Below are positions 11,905 through 22,292 of a DNA stretch of 60,000 bases, in pieces. The position numbers and the translations under genes were made by a program. Location: assembly GCA_914767715.1 (NCBI GenBank), contig OU612067.1, positions 27,876,162 to 27,936,161 on the forward strand. The letters run 5' to 3'. Below the pieces are notes generated by a model that worked only from the letters and a program-made list of their open reading frames with translations, did not search any database and had not been told where the DNA came from. Every line of letters begins with the position of its first letter. Position 1 is the stretch's first letter. The DNA comes from Membranipora membranacea. Its lineage: Eukaryota > Bryozoa > Gymnolaemata > Cheilostomatida > Membraniporidae.

Positions 11905-13240
11905 CAAATCATATTCAATCTTGTTGACCTCCATGCATTCACAGTTTGCTTGGTTATAAAAATATGTTGAATCTGAAATTGCAACTTTAAATATAACCTT
12001 ATTAATATATTCACTATATCATGCGCCGCCAGGTAATTTTGACAGTTTTAATCCTTGTTTGCTGCCGTACTTAGTTTTCTGAGATAAAGGTGCAGCTAGT
12101 CAGTAAACACAGCTCAATATCTAGTTGAGAGTAATACTGACTAATATAAATTGTATGTTATAACATTGAATTTATCAATTAAGTGATTTTGATGAATTTG
12201 ATTTTGGTTTTCTCTCCTCTCCCTTCACCCTTCACCCATGATTATTACCTTTATGATTTTACCCAGCTGGAAGTATCAGCGCAGAATACTACTATAGATT
12301 AGATTGTTATTGCCGTATACTGAGCTGCTGCATTTACTGAGCTTTTCTAGTATTTAAATTTTATCTCTGCATTGGGTGAATCATGAAAAGACGATAATTC
12401 TTTTAGTTTTGACGGTGTTACAAATGATTTGGCACAGGTTCTCACCCTAGTTTGCTCTAGAGGATTATACTATTGACGGGATTTTGTTTTAGCGATTTAC
12501 ATACACTTCCAGTTTTTGATTCTCTGATATGATATGAATTTTGACGAATGATTATCAATAATAATAACATTAACTGCATCTTTAACAAAGGCTTGATTTG
12601 AGCTCTGACAATTTTGAGATCTCTGGCTTTGAGTTGAACATTTTGACTTATGAAGCCATTATAATTGCAATGGGATGATAATTACATAAGGTGACTGTAT
12701 ATTACTAGTACTACATCATGCGCTCAACCTTTCAAACCACTAACTGATATTGATAACAATATCCTATGGCTAAGGTTCATGCTAAATATTCAAACGTTAC
12801 TATTCAGATCGAGCTTGTGGTTCGGCTCGGGGCTGCCCCCGAGGCTTTGCTAAATACTGTTAGATTTTGTTTGAGGCTAATTGCAGTTCATTTTCTTTTC
12901 CAGATGCTGGAGAACAAACAGAAACCGGATGTATATTTCGTAATAAGACTTTTTATTACTGTTCACAAATAAAATGATACAACGTATTCATGTGTATTAT
13001 TTGGTGTCTGTACTGTCTTTCTTTATCTGTGCTGGTTCCTCGGTCATTACCCTTCTTTTGCTGCAAAAGAGAAGCAACCCTTGATTACAAATAGAACTCG
13101 ACTTGGTTATATGCATATGATATAAGTACAGTGATTCCAGCTTGTATAGTCAAAGGAATGAGACTAAAGATCTCACGTCCTGCTTCAATGATGGTGAGTT
13201 ATCTTCTCTTCGCCTCCGGGGAGGCAACTTCTAGATTCCT
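11905..13240. other. No gene recognised
   Basis: AT-rich sequence with scattered stops on both strands. A 68-codon plus-strand ORF at 12766-12972 shows no recognisable motif and is probably chance. Confidence 0.6.
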
Positions 13241-13440
13241 GATATTTCAGGATCTCGCATGGTATTCTGCTGTTACCTAGGGATTGAACCCAGCCAGGTA
13301 CTTCAGGATCTCTCCTGTTATTCTGCTGTTACCTCGGGATTGAACCCAGTCAGGTACTTCAGGAACTCTCCTGGTCTCCTACCTCAGGATTTAACCTGGT
13401 CTCCTACCTCGGGCTTAAACCCGGGACCTGCTGCTGAGAA
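13241..13440. repeat. Degenerate tandem repeat around a GGGATTGAACCCAG core
   Basis: Two units of about 65 bp, each with TTCTGCTGTTACCT, GGGATTGAACCCAG and AGGTACTTCAGGA, are followed by two shorter units with CTCCTACCTC and a TTAACCTGG or TTAAACCCGG core. Each core is self-complementary. A 88-codon ORF crosses the repeat but is a consequence of it. Confidence 0.7.
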
Positions 13441-14920
13441 GGTCTGCTATAAGTGTTACGATGTATCAGCCACTCCCGAAGGTGGTATAGCAACTGTTCT
13501 GCGCTGGTCGGATTGCCTGTATTAAGCTGCTGGCTAGCAAGTCACAATCCAAGAATATACTCAGAGTGCGGTGTTCTGCTTACTGATAGCGCCTGCGGCC
13601 AACCCAGGAAGGCTTAAACCTATCTAGATGGCCGTCGTCACTAGCTCCGTATCTTAAATATTATATATCCCAAAAAGTTCATGCCGTCCAACTATACCCG
13701 TTGGCAGCGCTGACGGCTCGGTGATGGTTGTTTCCGGTCTTTATGTTGGAGCACAGGGCCACCTGTTGATGAAGAGTTTGGGTCAAGGGAAATAACTGCC
13801 AGGAGGCATGGTTGTCATAGCCCTGATTAGCCTAATGATCCATTACATGGTTCTTTGAGTTGTGCCCCTTTATTCTGAGGGAAGACAACTCTTCTCGACT
13901 CACAACAGATGCCCCTTGCTAAATTGGGATCTTCAGATCAAGGAACTATTCCCTTGCTCATGATCTCACATTTTGCATCTCTTTCTTATTCGCTCAATAA
14001 TAGTAGTTATAGCCCAATGGGGAGAGGAAACTGTCAAGATAATTTGGTTTTCCAACATTCTCCAGCTGCCGTAGCGGCTCCTATCGTGGTAACCCTTGCA
14101 AAAGTCAAGTACCGGAGTTGTCCCCTCGACAAGTCTAGAAAACCCTCAGATCGAGGTTTAGTATCGACCCATCTAGAAATAGGATAACTTGCAAGAACAG
14201 AGTGGCATCTCTTCATATCTTGAATGCTGGACATCCAGTCCTACCTACACCATGAGTTCTTAGGACTAATAGTAGCCTATATTTATATTCACATAACTGG
14301 CATCTTGCTTGATACCTTGGCCAATGCTCCATCTGATGGAGTAGTAAATTCATCCAGAATTTCTTGTTACTATGCGACCCCTTCGGCTATTCATCACTGT
14401 CATGTGGTCACTAATGATGCTTGATACAATACAATGATACCACGGAATCAATGAATCTTGGTAGGGAGACTGCGCTGCACAATCTCCCTTTGGATACCTA
14501 GACGACACAGTGGAACACCAATTTATACAACAATGCCTATTTGCATTACTTAACCAATCGGTGAGTAATCAGACACTTGTTTTATCATCATCATGTCACA
14601 TAGGCTTAAATCATGAGCCATGGACTGGAAGAGTCATAGGTCATAGAGTCATAGGATAGGTACTAGTAATATAATATCATCATGCAGCAAGTTGCGACCA
14701 CTTTATTGTGATTATAAGTTGAGGGTACGTGAACCATTACCACAGTTTTCACAGAGCCTGATCTTTAGACAGGTTTATGGTATATTAGACCTGTATTTCA
14801 AATTTGATTAATAATACGGTTGTATGTATTTATATATGATACATATTTATTTGTATTTAAACCATAAATTAAATAGAGGACATTTTAAGCGTAAAGAATA
14901 ATCAATTCTGTAAGATCTGT
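13441..14920. other. No gene recognised
   Basis: Short overlapping ORFs occur on both strands at 13909-14424 without recognisable motifs. Minor local repeats such as GAGTCATAGG occur near 14640. I see no convincing exon. Confidence 0.55.
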
Positions 14921-14965
14921 CTGTGGTCTAGCTAGTTAGTATCCTGGGTTCGAGCCGCGTCCGGT
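14920..14965 (+). repeat. tRNA-derived fragment (SINE-like), internal deletion
   Basis: TGGTCTAGCTAGTTAGTAT resembles the A-box half of a tRNA-Glu or tRNA-Asp type gene. Only a few bases later comes GGGTTCGAGCC, a B-box/T-arm sequence. The anticodon arm is missing, so this is not a functional tRNA. It overlaps, on the other strand, the last codons of the gene at 14936-15788. Confidence 0.35.
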
Positions 14966-15788
14966 CCTGGATCTGTCCGTGGTATCCGCCATTGAGGGTC
15001 TCCCTCCATCTGTATTTTGTCTATCATAATGGTGGAATACGTGGAGGCGAATAGAGAGCTGGGCATACCGCCCTGCATCTCCCTGGCCTGGCTCGCCTTG
15101 CACTGTTACTGTTGTGTCTATAGCCTCGTGTCTGCTCTCTTGTTTGATACTTTGCACTTCTACGGTGGCTGTCCCTGGCGTTACCTCCTTGGGTGGCGTT
15201 GGCAATTTTTTGGCAGGTGTAGGTTTCTTGGTATTCTTGTAGGAGTTTGCAATCCTTTTTGCTATGCCAGTTAGCTTGGCTCTTCCTTTACCTCTTCCTC
15301 CTCTTCCCTTCGGCGGCAGAGGGGCCTCCTCCCTAGGGATCAAGATGGCCGCTGTTCTGGATGGTGGCTGGCCCGTTTTAATCGCTGGTCTCCTGGTCTG
15401 TAACAATAAAAATCCAATATAGATTTTGTCCACAGCAACAGGGAGCAATAAATAACAGCTGCCTAGACACATATCAATCCAATATAATGATATAATTATA
15501 TGCTATTTTCCTCTTTCAGCAATTTAACCTCAGGGTTTAGGAGTGTAACCCTAACAACTCTCTACATACCTCTTTCGGCGGCTTTACTGGAGAGATCGGC
15601 TTTTCTTTTCGAGGTGAGTCTCTTACACCCTCTAGGTCAACGTCCACAATGTTGGATGCCCCATCGATGTCGACCTCCGGCCCAGACTCCTGGTCCATCT
15701 CCCCCTGACATTCCGCATAGTGTTTTACCATGTCTGACAATACTCGGCATTCATAGTCACAATTCTCACGCTCAAAATGTTTACCCAT
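14936..15788 (-). CDS. Two-exon basic, proline-rich protein beside the Gypsy element
   Basis: Exon 1 (15788-15570) starts MGKHFERENC and ends PVKPPKE before GTATGT. Exon 2 (15397-14936) begins TRRPAIKTG after TGTTACAG. Both ends are phase 0, giving a 172-bp intron and a 226-residue product. The N-terminal part is acidic with a CxxxC...HxxxC cluster (CDYEC, HYAEC). The middle is strongly basic and Pro/Lys-rich (PPKGRGGRGKGRAKL, TPAKKLPTPPKE), suggesting nucleic-acid binding, though no family is recognised. It begins about 130 bp beyond the end of the Gypsy integrase reading frame on the same strand. It may therefore be a 3' ORF of that element or a host gene. The last codons (RTGRGSNPGY) run through a tRNA-like sequence. 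Confidence 0.5.
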
Positions 15789-15915
15789 TTTTCCTAGATT
15801 ATTTAGTATTGCGTAGTTGACCGCTTAGCCGCGGCGCGTGTGATTATATAATCTTTAATGGAGACGGGGCTACCAAACCATGGCTTTGCCCCCGCCTGTA
15901 TGCAGCATATTGTCT

Positions 15916-16652
15916 CTACTCTGGCGAGCCCATCAGGATGTCGTCAAACCTGATTGGTCGGTTCCTGCGCCTATTCGGGCGGACCATTGTGACAAACTCG
16001 TCACTATTCTCATTGACCAAACTGTTTTCAGCCCCATTATGTTCCATATTAGGGTCTGCGCTATCCTGGCTATCGTCATCGGGGCTAGCGGGTAGCTCTC
16101 CACCCGGTAGCGGTAACTCCATACCATCGGCCGATGATTCGCCGTTTTCATGATATAATTTAAGGCGAGAATGATGTTCAAACACATCTCTATCACCCTC
16201 TCTCAACACGAACGAGTCAAAGTCCATCCGTTTCTTGATGGTAAATGGCCCATAGTATCGACTCTCTAGTTTGCCCGGCTTGTTCAGCTCGGATTTCTTC
16301 TTTTTAATGAGCACACTGTCACCCTCGCTGAAGGGCGCATGGATAGCCCCATCAAAATGACACTCTTCAGCCAGTAAATTCCTCTGTCTGTTGTATACCT
16401 CATAGAGAGTATTATCCAGTGCTTTTATCTATTCTGTTACAGGCTTCGGATCAGATTCTGGGCACATACCTGGCATAGCCTAGTTTCTCTACCGAGCATT
16501 ATTCTGTTTGGTGTGAAGCCTGTAGCTGGATGAGGCGTTGCCCGGTAGGCTACCATCACTGTCTCCAGCACTTCATCCCACTCTCGGTTGGCATCAGCCT
16601 CAACAGAGGTACGCAGGCTATTTATTAGTGTCCCATTCATCCGTTCCACCAT
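15916..16652 (-). pseudogene. Gypsy integrase distal core and C-terminal domain
   Basis: The segment at 16652-16437 begins MVERMNGTLINSLR, containing the catalytic Glu region of integrase, and continues WDEVLETVMVAYRATPHPAT. After an in-frame stop near 16430 the frame resumes through AEECHFDGAIHAPFSEGD to RYYGPFTIKKRM, the SH3-like C-terminal domain that binds target DNA. It then runs through a loose tail to 15916. The integrase frame differs from the upstream protease frame, so at least two lesions separate it from a working pol. Confidence 0.8.
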
Positions 16653-18193
16653 GCTGTTACCCTCAGGGTGGTACCTGCATGAGAACGTATTTTTTTACTG
16701 TTCCCCAACCGCGCCAGCTCAGCCACTAATTCTGACATAAAGTAGGCAGTCCTGTCCATATGGATGATTCTGCTAAACCCAAATTTAGCGAATATACCAT
16801 TATATAATGCCTGTGCACAACTCTCTGGTTCTTCTTTCCTAGGTAACTGCAGAGCTGATTCACAAACATAGTACGCGATAGATGTACCCGACGGTATGAT
16901 CACATCATGTGGATTGACTGGATTGATTACCTTCATTCTGAGATTAGCTGCGTTTCCCAGGTTTCGCCCTCCTATGACCTGGTAATGGTCCAAAACCGAG
17001 GTACGGGGCTCAACCAGACCAATCATAGAGCTACCTCTCCTCAGATCTAAGCCGACAATATTCTGACTATTCTTAGGTAAGCGAACTGATTCTCTAGTGA
17101 TCAGGCTGTTGACTATTCTCCTTCCTTCTTTGGTTAGCAATGGTATCTTTTGCTCATACAGCTGTATGTACATTTCCTCAAAATTGATGATAGCGCCGGC
17201 TTGGGGCAGTAGATCCATCCCTAGAAAATCATTCTCACTCACTTGGCTGACCATCATCTTACCCAGTAGTTTAATACCATTAATCTCGACCTCAACCAGT
17301 TTAAAACCGTAGCTCGGTATATTGGCCCCGTCAGCACCCCTGTTTATCACTTTAGGGTCTGGTTTGTCGTCTAGTGAGATGAGGCCAATAAACTGGGCAA
17401 AGTGCTCGCTGATGACCGTTGCGCTACAGCCCGTATCCAACTGAAATAATGAAACATATCCATTTACTACCACTCTTACATAGGTGGCTATACCTCTCAT
17501 ACACTTTATGTCTCCCGTACCTTTTAGAGGGATACCCTGGAGAGTCACTCTGGCATCGCCATTTTCACTCCTTTCACCAGGCTCCCACGGTAGTGTGTCA
17601 TCATCGAACCCATCAACGTGGACACCAGCACAGAGAGCGTTTGAGCCACTATCTGAAATAGCTGAGCAGTTATCTACATCTGCAGGTAATGTACCTTCAA
17701 CCTCAGGAGTACGACCTTCCATCTTATCCACTTCATATATGATTTTGTCTGCTGACCCTGTGTGAACCTCGCAACTGTATAAGATATCAATTGAACAACT
17801 ATCAGCCACTCGCTGTACCTTGCTCTCGATTGCACCAGATTGGGCCTTGTAATCAACTTCTGATAAGGCTACAGGGAGTTGTTCTCTCCTTGAGATAAGT
17901 ATACACGTAGCATAACTCCAAATTCGGTTAATAATGCATGAATCATATTTTACTTTCCTTACAGCGTAAGGCTGGATCTGACGTAGGTCGATTGGTTGGG
18001 TAGTAACTGCTGCTGCAAGGGGTACAAACTCTTCTTGTACAGACACTGGTGCTTGATGGAAGCATACTCTGCTCACCCTCACTGAAGGTGAGTACTGTTT
18101 AGTTGAGAATTCCGGTTCGTCAACTTTCCCATTTCCATTGACCGGGTTTAAGAAATGGGTCGAGAGTTTCCCAACCCGTTTCTTTCCGGGCAC
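16637..18193 (-). pseudogene. Gypsy pol remnant: protease fused to integrase, reverse transcriptase missing
   Basis: One 518-codon frame contains the aspartic protease signature LFQLDTGCSATVIS (about residues 253-266) and, near residue 330, NDFLGMDLL. Shortly after CAQALYNG (about residue 467) it runs straight into integrase core sequence: IFAKFGFSRIIHMDRTAYFM, which carries the second catalytic Asp. Reverse transcriptase, RNase H, the integrase zinc finger and the first catalytic Asp are all missing, yet the reading frame is kept across the junction (about 16800). The frame is then lost near 16660; the true integrase frame continues in the next segment. Confidence 0.85.
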
Positions 18194-19120
18194 TGGTTAT
18201 CATAATGGGGCCCTTGACAATGTCTACATGGTCTACAGATGAAGGAAGGGTGATCCCCCTTACAATGTTTACATACTGGTCCTCGGTTACCACTTGGGCC
18301 ACCATTCCTGGCTGGCGGCTGGGAATTCCCTCCCTGCCCTGTCTGCATTGGTGGCCCGCCCCCTTGCGGGTTACCAGGGTGGTTCGGGTTTGGCCCTACG
18401 ACCGGCCCATTCCATCCCATGTTAGGCACGCCCCAAGCACCAGGTGGGGGTAAGTTCCATCCGTTCCCGTGAGCCGGCATACTATATGCCCCTTGAGGTG
18501 GCAGAAATCCGTGACTGGGCATCTGGGGTGGAGGTAGAGAGTTTGGTCCATGCAGTTGTCCAATAACTTCATTTGGTTTGCCATTAGGTGCCTTGTTCTG
18601 ACCCCGATTTTGCCCCTGTGGAGCCTTACTCCATGTTGATTCCTTGCCAAAGTATGACTCCCTCATTTTAGCCAAATGCATGGCCTCATCGAGGGACTTT
18701 GGGTGCTGAATATCTAGGTCATATTGAACGCTAGGGCTGTCTAGTGCGGCGACAAAGTGTTGGACTGCCATCTCCTCCCGGTCTGCCCTGTCTATGTGAC
18801 AGTATACCACGTCTGACATTTTCCGGATGTCGTCCACTAACTGTGTCAATGTTTCACCATTCTGTCTTTTTCTATTAGGTAGCAGGCGTCGGTACTGCTG
18901 TTTCAACAGATGCTCGCCAAAGCGATTCCTGAGCCTTTCCCAGAGGGTTTCTAAAGAGCTACACTCGTCATACACAATATCCCGAGCTCGACCTCTCAGA
19001 CATTGCTTTAGCCACAGAGCCTTACCGGTATCCTCGGCCCATCCATTTATACTGCAGCACTCGGAGAATAACTGTTTGAACTGTTTGAACTAAGTTACCC
19101 GTGCCATCAAAGGTAGGCAT
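18148..19120 (-). pseudogene. Gypsy gag with two zinc knuckles, frameshifted near its start
   Basis: The likely start ATG is at 19120 (MPTFDGTGNL). A frame change follows near 19095, beside a duplicated TTCAAACAG, after which FKQFKQLF continues the capsid-like region. Helical gag segments (LWERLRNRFGEHLLKQQYR, then MAVQHFVAAL) lead to a Pro/Gly/Asn-rich linker and two CCHC-like knuckles, CKHCKGDHPSFIC and CRHCQGPHYDNQC, each C-x2-C-x3-H-x4-C. Gag packages the element RNA into particles. The C-terminal end overlaps the protease frame by about 45 nt, as expected for a frameshifted gag-pol. Confidence 0.8.
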
Positions 19121-20600
19121 ACTACAGATAGGTTCGCTAGTCAGGGAATATTTCCTACCTCAGTATATAATTAGTTTTAATTGCGATTTATTAGATTTAA
19201 TATCAACATTTAGGAGGGTGTTTTACTCATAGTGATTCAGTCCACAGTGGATGTTGAGCAGTAGGCCTATTAGACCATTGGACTTCCAATAGTGTAGGGT
19301 AAGTCAATGAGTTGTGCACAGTGTAATGGAATGCAATCTGGATCAACTTTATTCGCAAATAACATTAAGTTGTGCTTAATGCAGGTAATTTAAACCCTGG
19401 CTGTATATTAACCTATTTCAAAATACTGACATGTATTAATGTTTAAAAGTTATTGAATAATGGTTTATATAAATAATTATATTGCACTGTTGGGTTGTCA
19501 CAAGGGCTTACCAAACGTTGGCTGCTTACCAGGGGAGATAAATGCCAGTAATGTATACAAATTCAACAGCTACTCAGTCATAAACGCATCATTCCCATGC
19601 AGTTTAGAGACTAGATTTGATTTTAAGAAAATTGAGTAAAACAGTGCAAAATCGAATTGCACACAATTTGGAGGCACACAGAGTGTTAGCAAACAAATTG
19701 CAAAGCATTTTATCCCGTATGATGCCAGCATTCTTGCAAATTACTCTCTAGCAAAGTAGCTGTAGTTACTGCATCTCTAAGATTTTGAATGTTAAACGTG
19801 TACTACGCAACACAGAAACAATCCAATTGCGACATTGGAAACATGTTGCCGCATACAATGTGCCCGCTGGGTTTGCTCTTCATAAGTGCGGTAACAACTA
19901 TCAGAGAACAGCTAAGGAAGCTTTGTACTCAACTTCGGCAAATATGTCTCAATAACTGGAGGTTTATTACAGAAAACTTTGTAATGTACCCATCAATGTT
20001 TGGTCCCTTTGTCATGCAGGGCCGAAATGGATTCAATCGAGGAGTAAAATAGCCCTTGATTCAACACTGGGATTGCTAGGCTCTTGGAGAAAGTTTTGTG
20101 GTCGAGGCCCTAGTTCAGAGAACAGAATGCATACCGCAAAGAGTTTCTTGTGTGGTGCCAACCTTTTTCCATCAAAACTTGGCATCCCTGCACGACCTTA
20201 TTGGCACAAGCAAGGAAATAAGCCCTATACCATACACTTAATAATGAATTTATTAGTTAAAGTTTTAATAAGCATATGGCCTTCTCTAAGAATACTCAAA
20301 CTAGGATTCATTGAAGATTCCTTATTAAATTCCTAGCCTCATGATATTGTATTCATACAAATGGTGTTCTCTTTTGATACTTTGTAGAAAAGGAGATAAA
20401 AACCATGACTTGGAGCTGGTTATTGGTGATCTTTACATTGGTCCTATCGGTTTGTTAGTGGTATGTATTCACACTTCATATGGTTATACCCATTTATATG
20501 AATTTTTATTTATGAATATATATCAGTGTTTATACCATAAACATCTAAATACTATATATATAAATCAGCATTTATATGCCTATGGTTTTTACAATGAAGT
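19121..20600. other. No gene recognised
   Basis: AT-rich sequence. Three ORFs of 87 codons on the plus strand (19789-20604) carry no recognisable motif and lack splice or neighbour support. Confidence 0.55.
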
Positions 20601-21114
20601 ATAGACAGTTTTCTGAGCTCTGATTTAGGCCTCAATTTTGAGTTGTCCTCTCTCCAGTTTGGTACTTTTAACCCATGCCGCATAGGAAAAGCGTGCTGAA
20701 AAGAGGGTTATCTTGAAAACCACTTATAAAAAGATAAAAACTATTTTTGATTCGGAATCTGCAACATTGAAAACTCATATGGACATAGTTTGGGAAATAA
20801 TTTTAATATTTGGATAGTCAATTATTGCATTTTCCACCTGTTGTGCGGACCATTTGGCAGAATTTTTCATGAGTTTCGTCACTAAAATTAAGATTTATCA
20901 ACATTCAAGCCTCCAATGATTTGGAAACCCTGTCTCACAGGGTTTTAATTGGTGAATACTCTGAATCAAAAATCATTTTTATCCTAACGTTAGCGGTTAT
21001 CGATATAACCCTCTTTCAGCAGGTTTTTCCTATGTGGTGTGGGTTAAAAGAACCAAACTTGAGGGAGGACAACTCCAAATTGAGGCATAAATAAGAGCTC
21101 AGAAAGATGTCTAT
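20601..21114. mobile_element. MITE-like element with ~100-bp terminal inverted repeats
   Basis: The left end reads ATAGACAGTTTTCTGAGCTC; the right end on the opposite strand reads ATAGACATCTTTCTGAGCTC. The match continues for roughly 100 bp, including GAGTTGTCCTC near 20640 and its complement near 21065, and AACCCTCTTTTCAGCA-type sequence further in. There is no internal ORF. It is a non-autonomous DNA transposon by structure; the superfamily is not determined. Confidence 0.75.
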
Positions 21115-21429
21115 TAAACAGGTGGGACACTGAGATTTTCATGATACGAGATACTTGCCTTGATTATGGCGATAATCTCATCAAAAGCTTACAGAAAACA
21201 GTGAATTGACCTCACAATGCTCTGATAAACTTAGTCAAGTGTATTGTTTGGGTGATTTTTGGAACATTGATTTTGGTGAAATACTGAATCAAAATGATGT
21301 TGGTTTTCGAAAAGTTGTCTTCATGGCTGCTGACATAAAAGATGGTATTGCAAAGAAAATTGCAATGGAAATATTTATACCTGGTTATAAATTGCAATGT
21401 GGTAGTTATGCCGTTGAACTGTTTTATTA

Positions 21430-22037
21430 GTCTGCCCTGCACTCTCCTGTTGTCTAATCATTCAGGTCACCAAAAGACACCAATGATAATGGAGATTACG
21501 AAGAGAAATTCCAGCTCAGAGATTCTCGGCTACACTTCAAGTAAGAATCCCGCTACTATTTAACACGCCCCCCTCCCTGCAGGGTAGAGGGTAGTGGTAG
21601 AATATCATAAAATCCAGATGCCAGGTGATTTGACGCCTGGTGTTGTCAATTACTGCTGGAAAATTCATGCTACTGCTGTTAGAACGCGCCACTCCCTATA
21701 GTTTAAGCGCTGGTGGCTGATTGCTGATAGTAGCGTTTCAGTATCAACCACTTCCCCAGAAAGAGTGGTTGATAGTAAAATGCCACTACTACCAGCTATC
21801 CGGACACAGTTTGAGCGCTTACACTACCCTCCCTACTAGAAGAGGCCCTATAGCTGCTAGAACAACGCACTTGGCTGTCAGGCTGTCATAAGCAGTAGCT
21901 GTGGTGTCAAAGATTCTAAGTTGCAACCACACACCTACATATCTCAAATATTTATTTGTCCTTACCTCATCAATGCTAAACCATGATCTCTGACTGTATG
22001 CCCCTGATTGGTTTTAGACATCAAAGTGTACCCAAAA
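21430..22037. other. No gene recognised; short inverted repeats
   Basis: A small hairpin at about 21740-21775 pairs ATCAACCACTTTC with GAAAGTGGTTGAT-like sequence. Several GTAGTGGTAG/CTACTACC motifs lie nearby. No coding signal. Confidence 0.5.
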
Positions 22038-22089
22038 ATCACTTCCGGGAGACTGTGATATCACAATGCAGAGAGTTGGAATCACTTTC

Positions 22090-22232
22090 CCTTATAGGAG
22101 ACTCTTTTTCCACCATCAATAGTTCATGCCATTTAGTGCATTGAATTTTGTTACCATGCAAATCTGACAAAACTTTATCATAAGTAACTGCCTGACTATA
22201 ACATGTATTGGTCATTGGGTAGTGATTTAATG
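22090..22232. repeat. Direct repeat copy 1 (upstream of cathepsin exon)
   Basis: About 140 bp shares GACTATAACATGT, TTTATCATAAGTAACT and AATCTGACA with 23285-23427. It is preceded by a roughly 35-bp block (TCCGGGAGACTGTGA) that occurs inverted before copy 2. It lies about 60 bp before the first recognised cathepsin exon. Confidence 0.8.
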
Positions 22233-22292
22233 AAACTTTAAAGTAACTCATAAATAAGCTATTGTTTATCATTATATGACACTTTTATTCAG

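Larger units (their letters stand above)
15916..19120 (-). mobile_element. Gypsy (Ty3-type) LTR retrotransposon, internally deleted
   Basis: In transcription order on the minus strand: gag (19120-18148), protease joined to the distal integrase core (18193-16637), and integrase C-terminus (16652-15916). Reverse transcriptase and RNase H are absent. I could not find matching LTRs in the flanks, so the true element limits are unknown. Confidence 0.85.

Noticed and set aside
14920-14965. Possible functional tRNA gene
   Set aside because: A-box-like and B-box-like sequences are only a few bases apart; no anticodon arm or acceptor stem can form, so it is kept only as a tRNA-derived fragment.
15916-19120. 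LTRs flanking the Gypsy element
   Set aside because: I compared the flanks (14.9-15.9 kb and 19.1-19.6 kb) by eye and found no matching direct repeats; either the LTRs are lost or lie further out.
19789-20604. Three consecutive 87-codon plus-strand ORFs
   Set aside because: Equal lengths are coincidental; the sequences differ, carry no motif and show no splice borders linking them.
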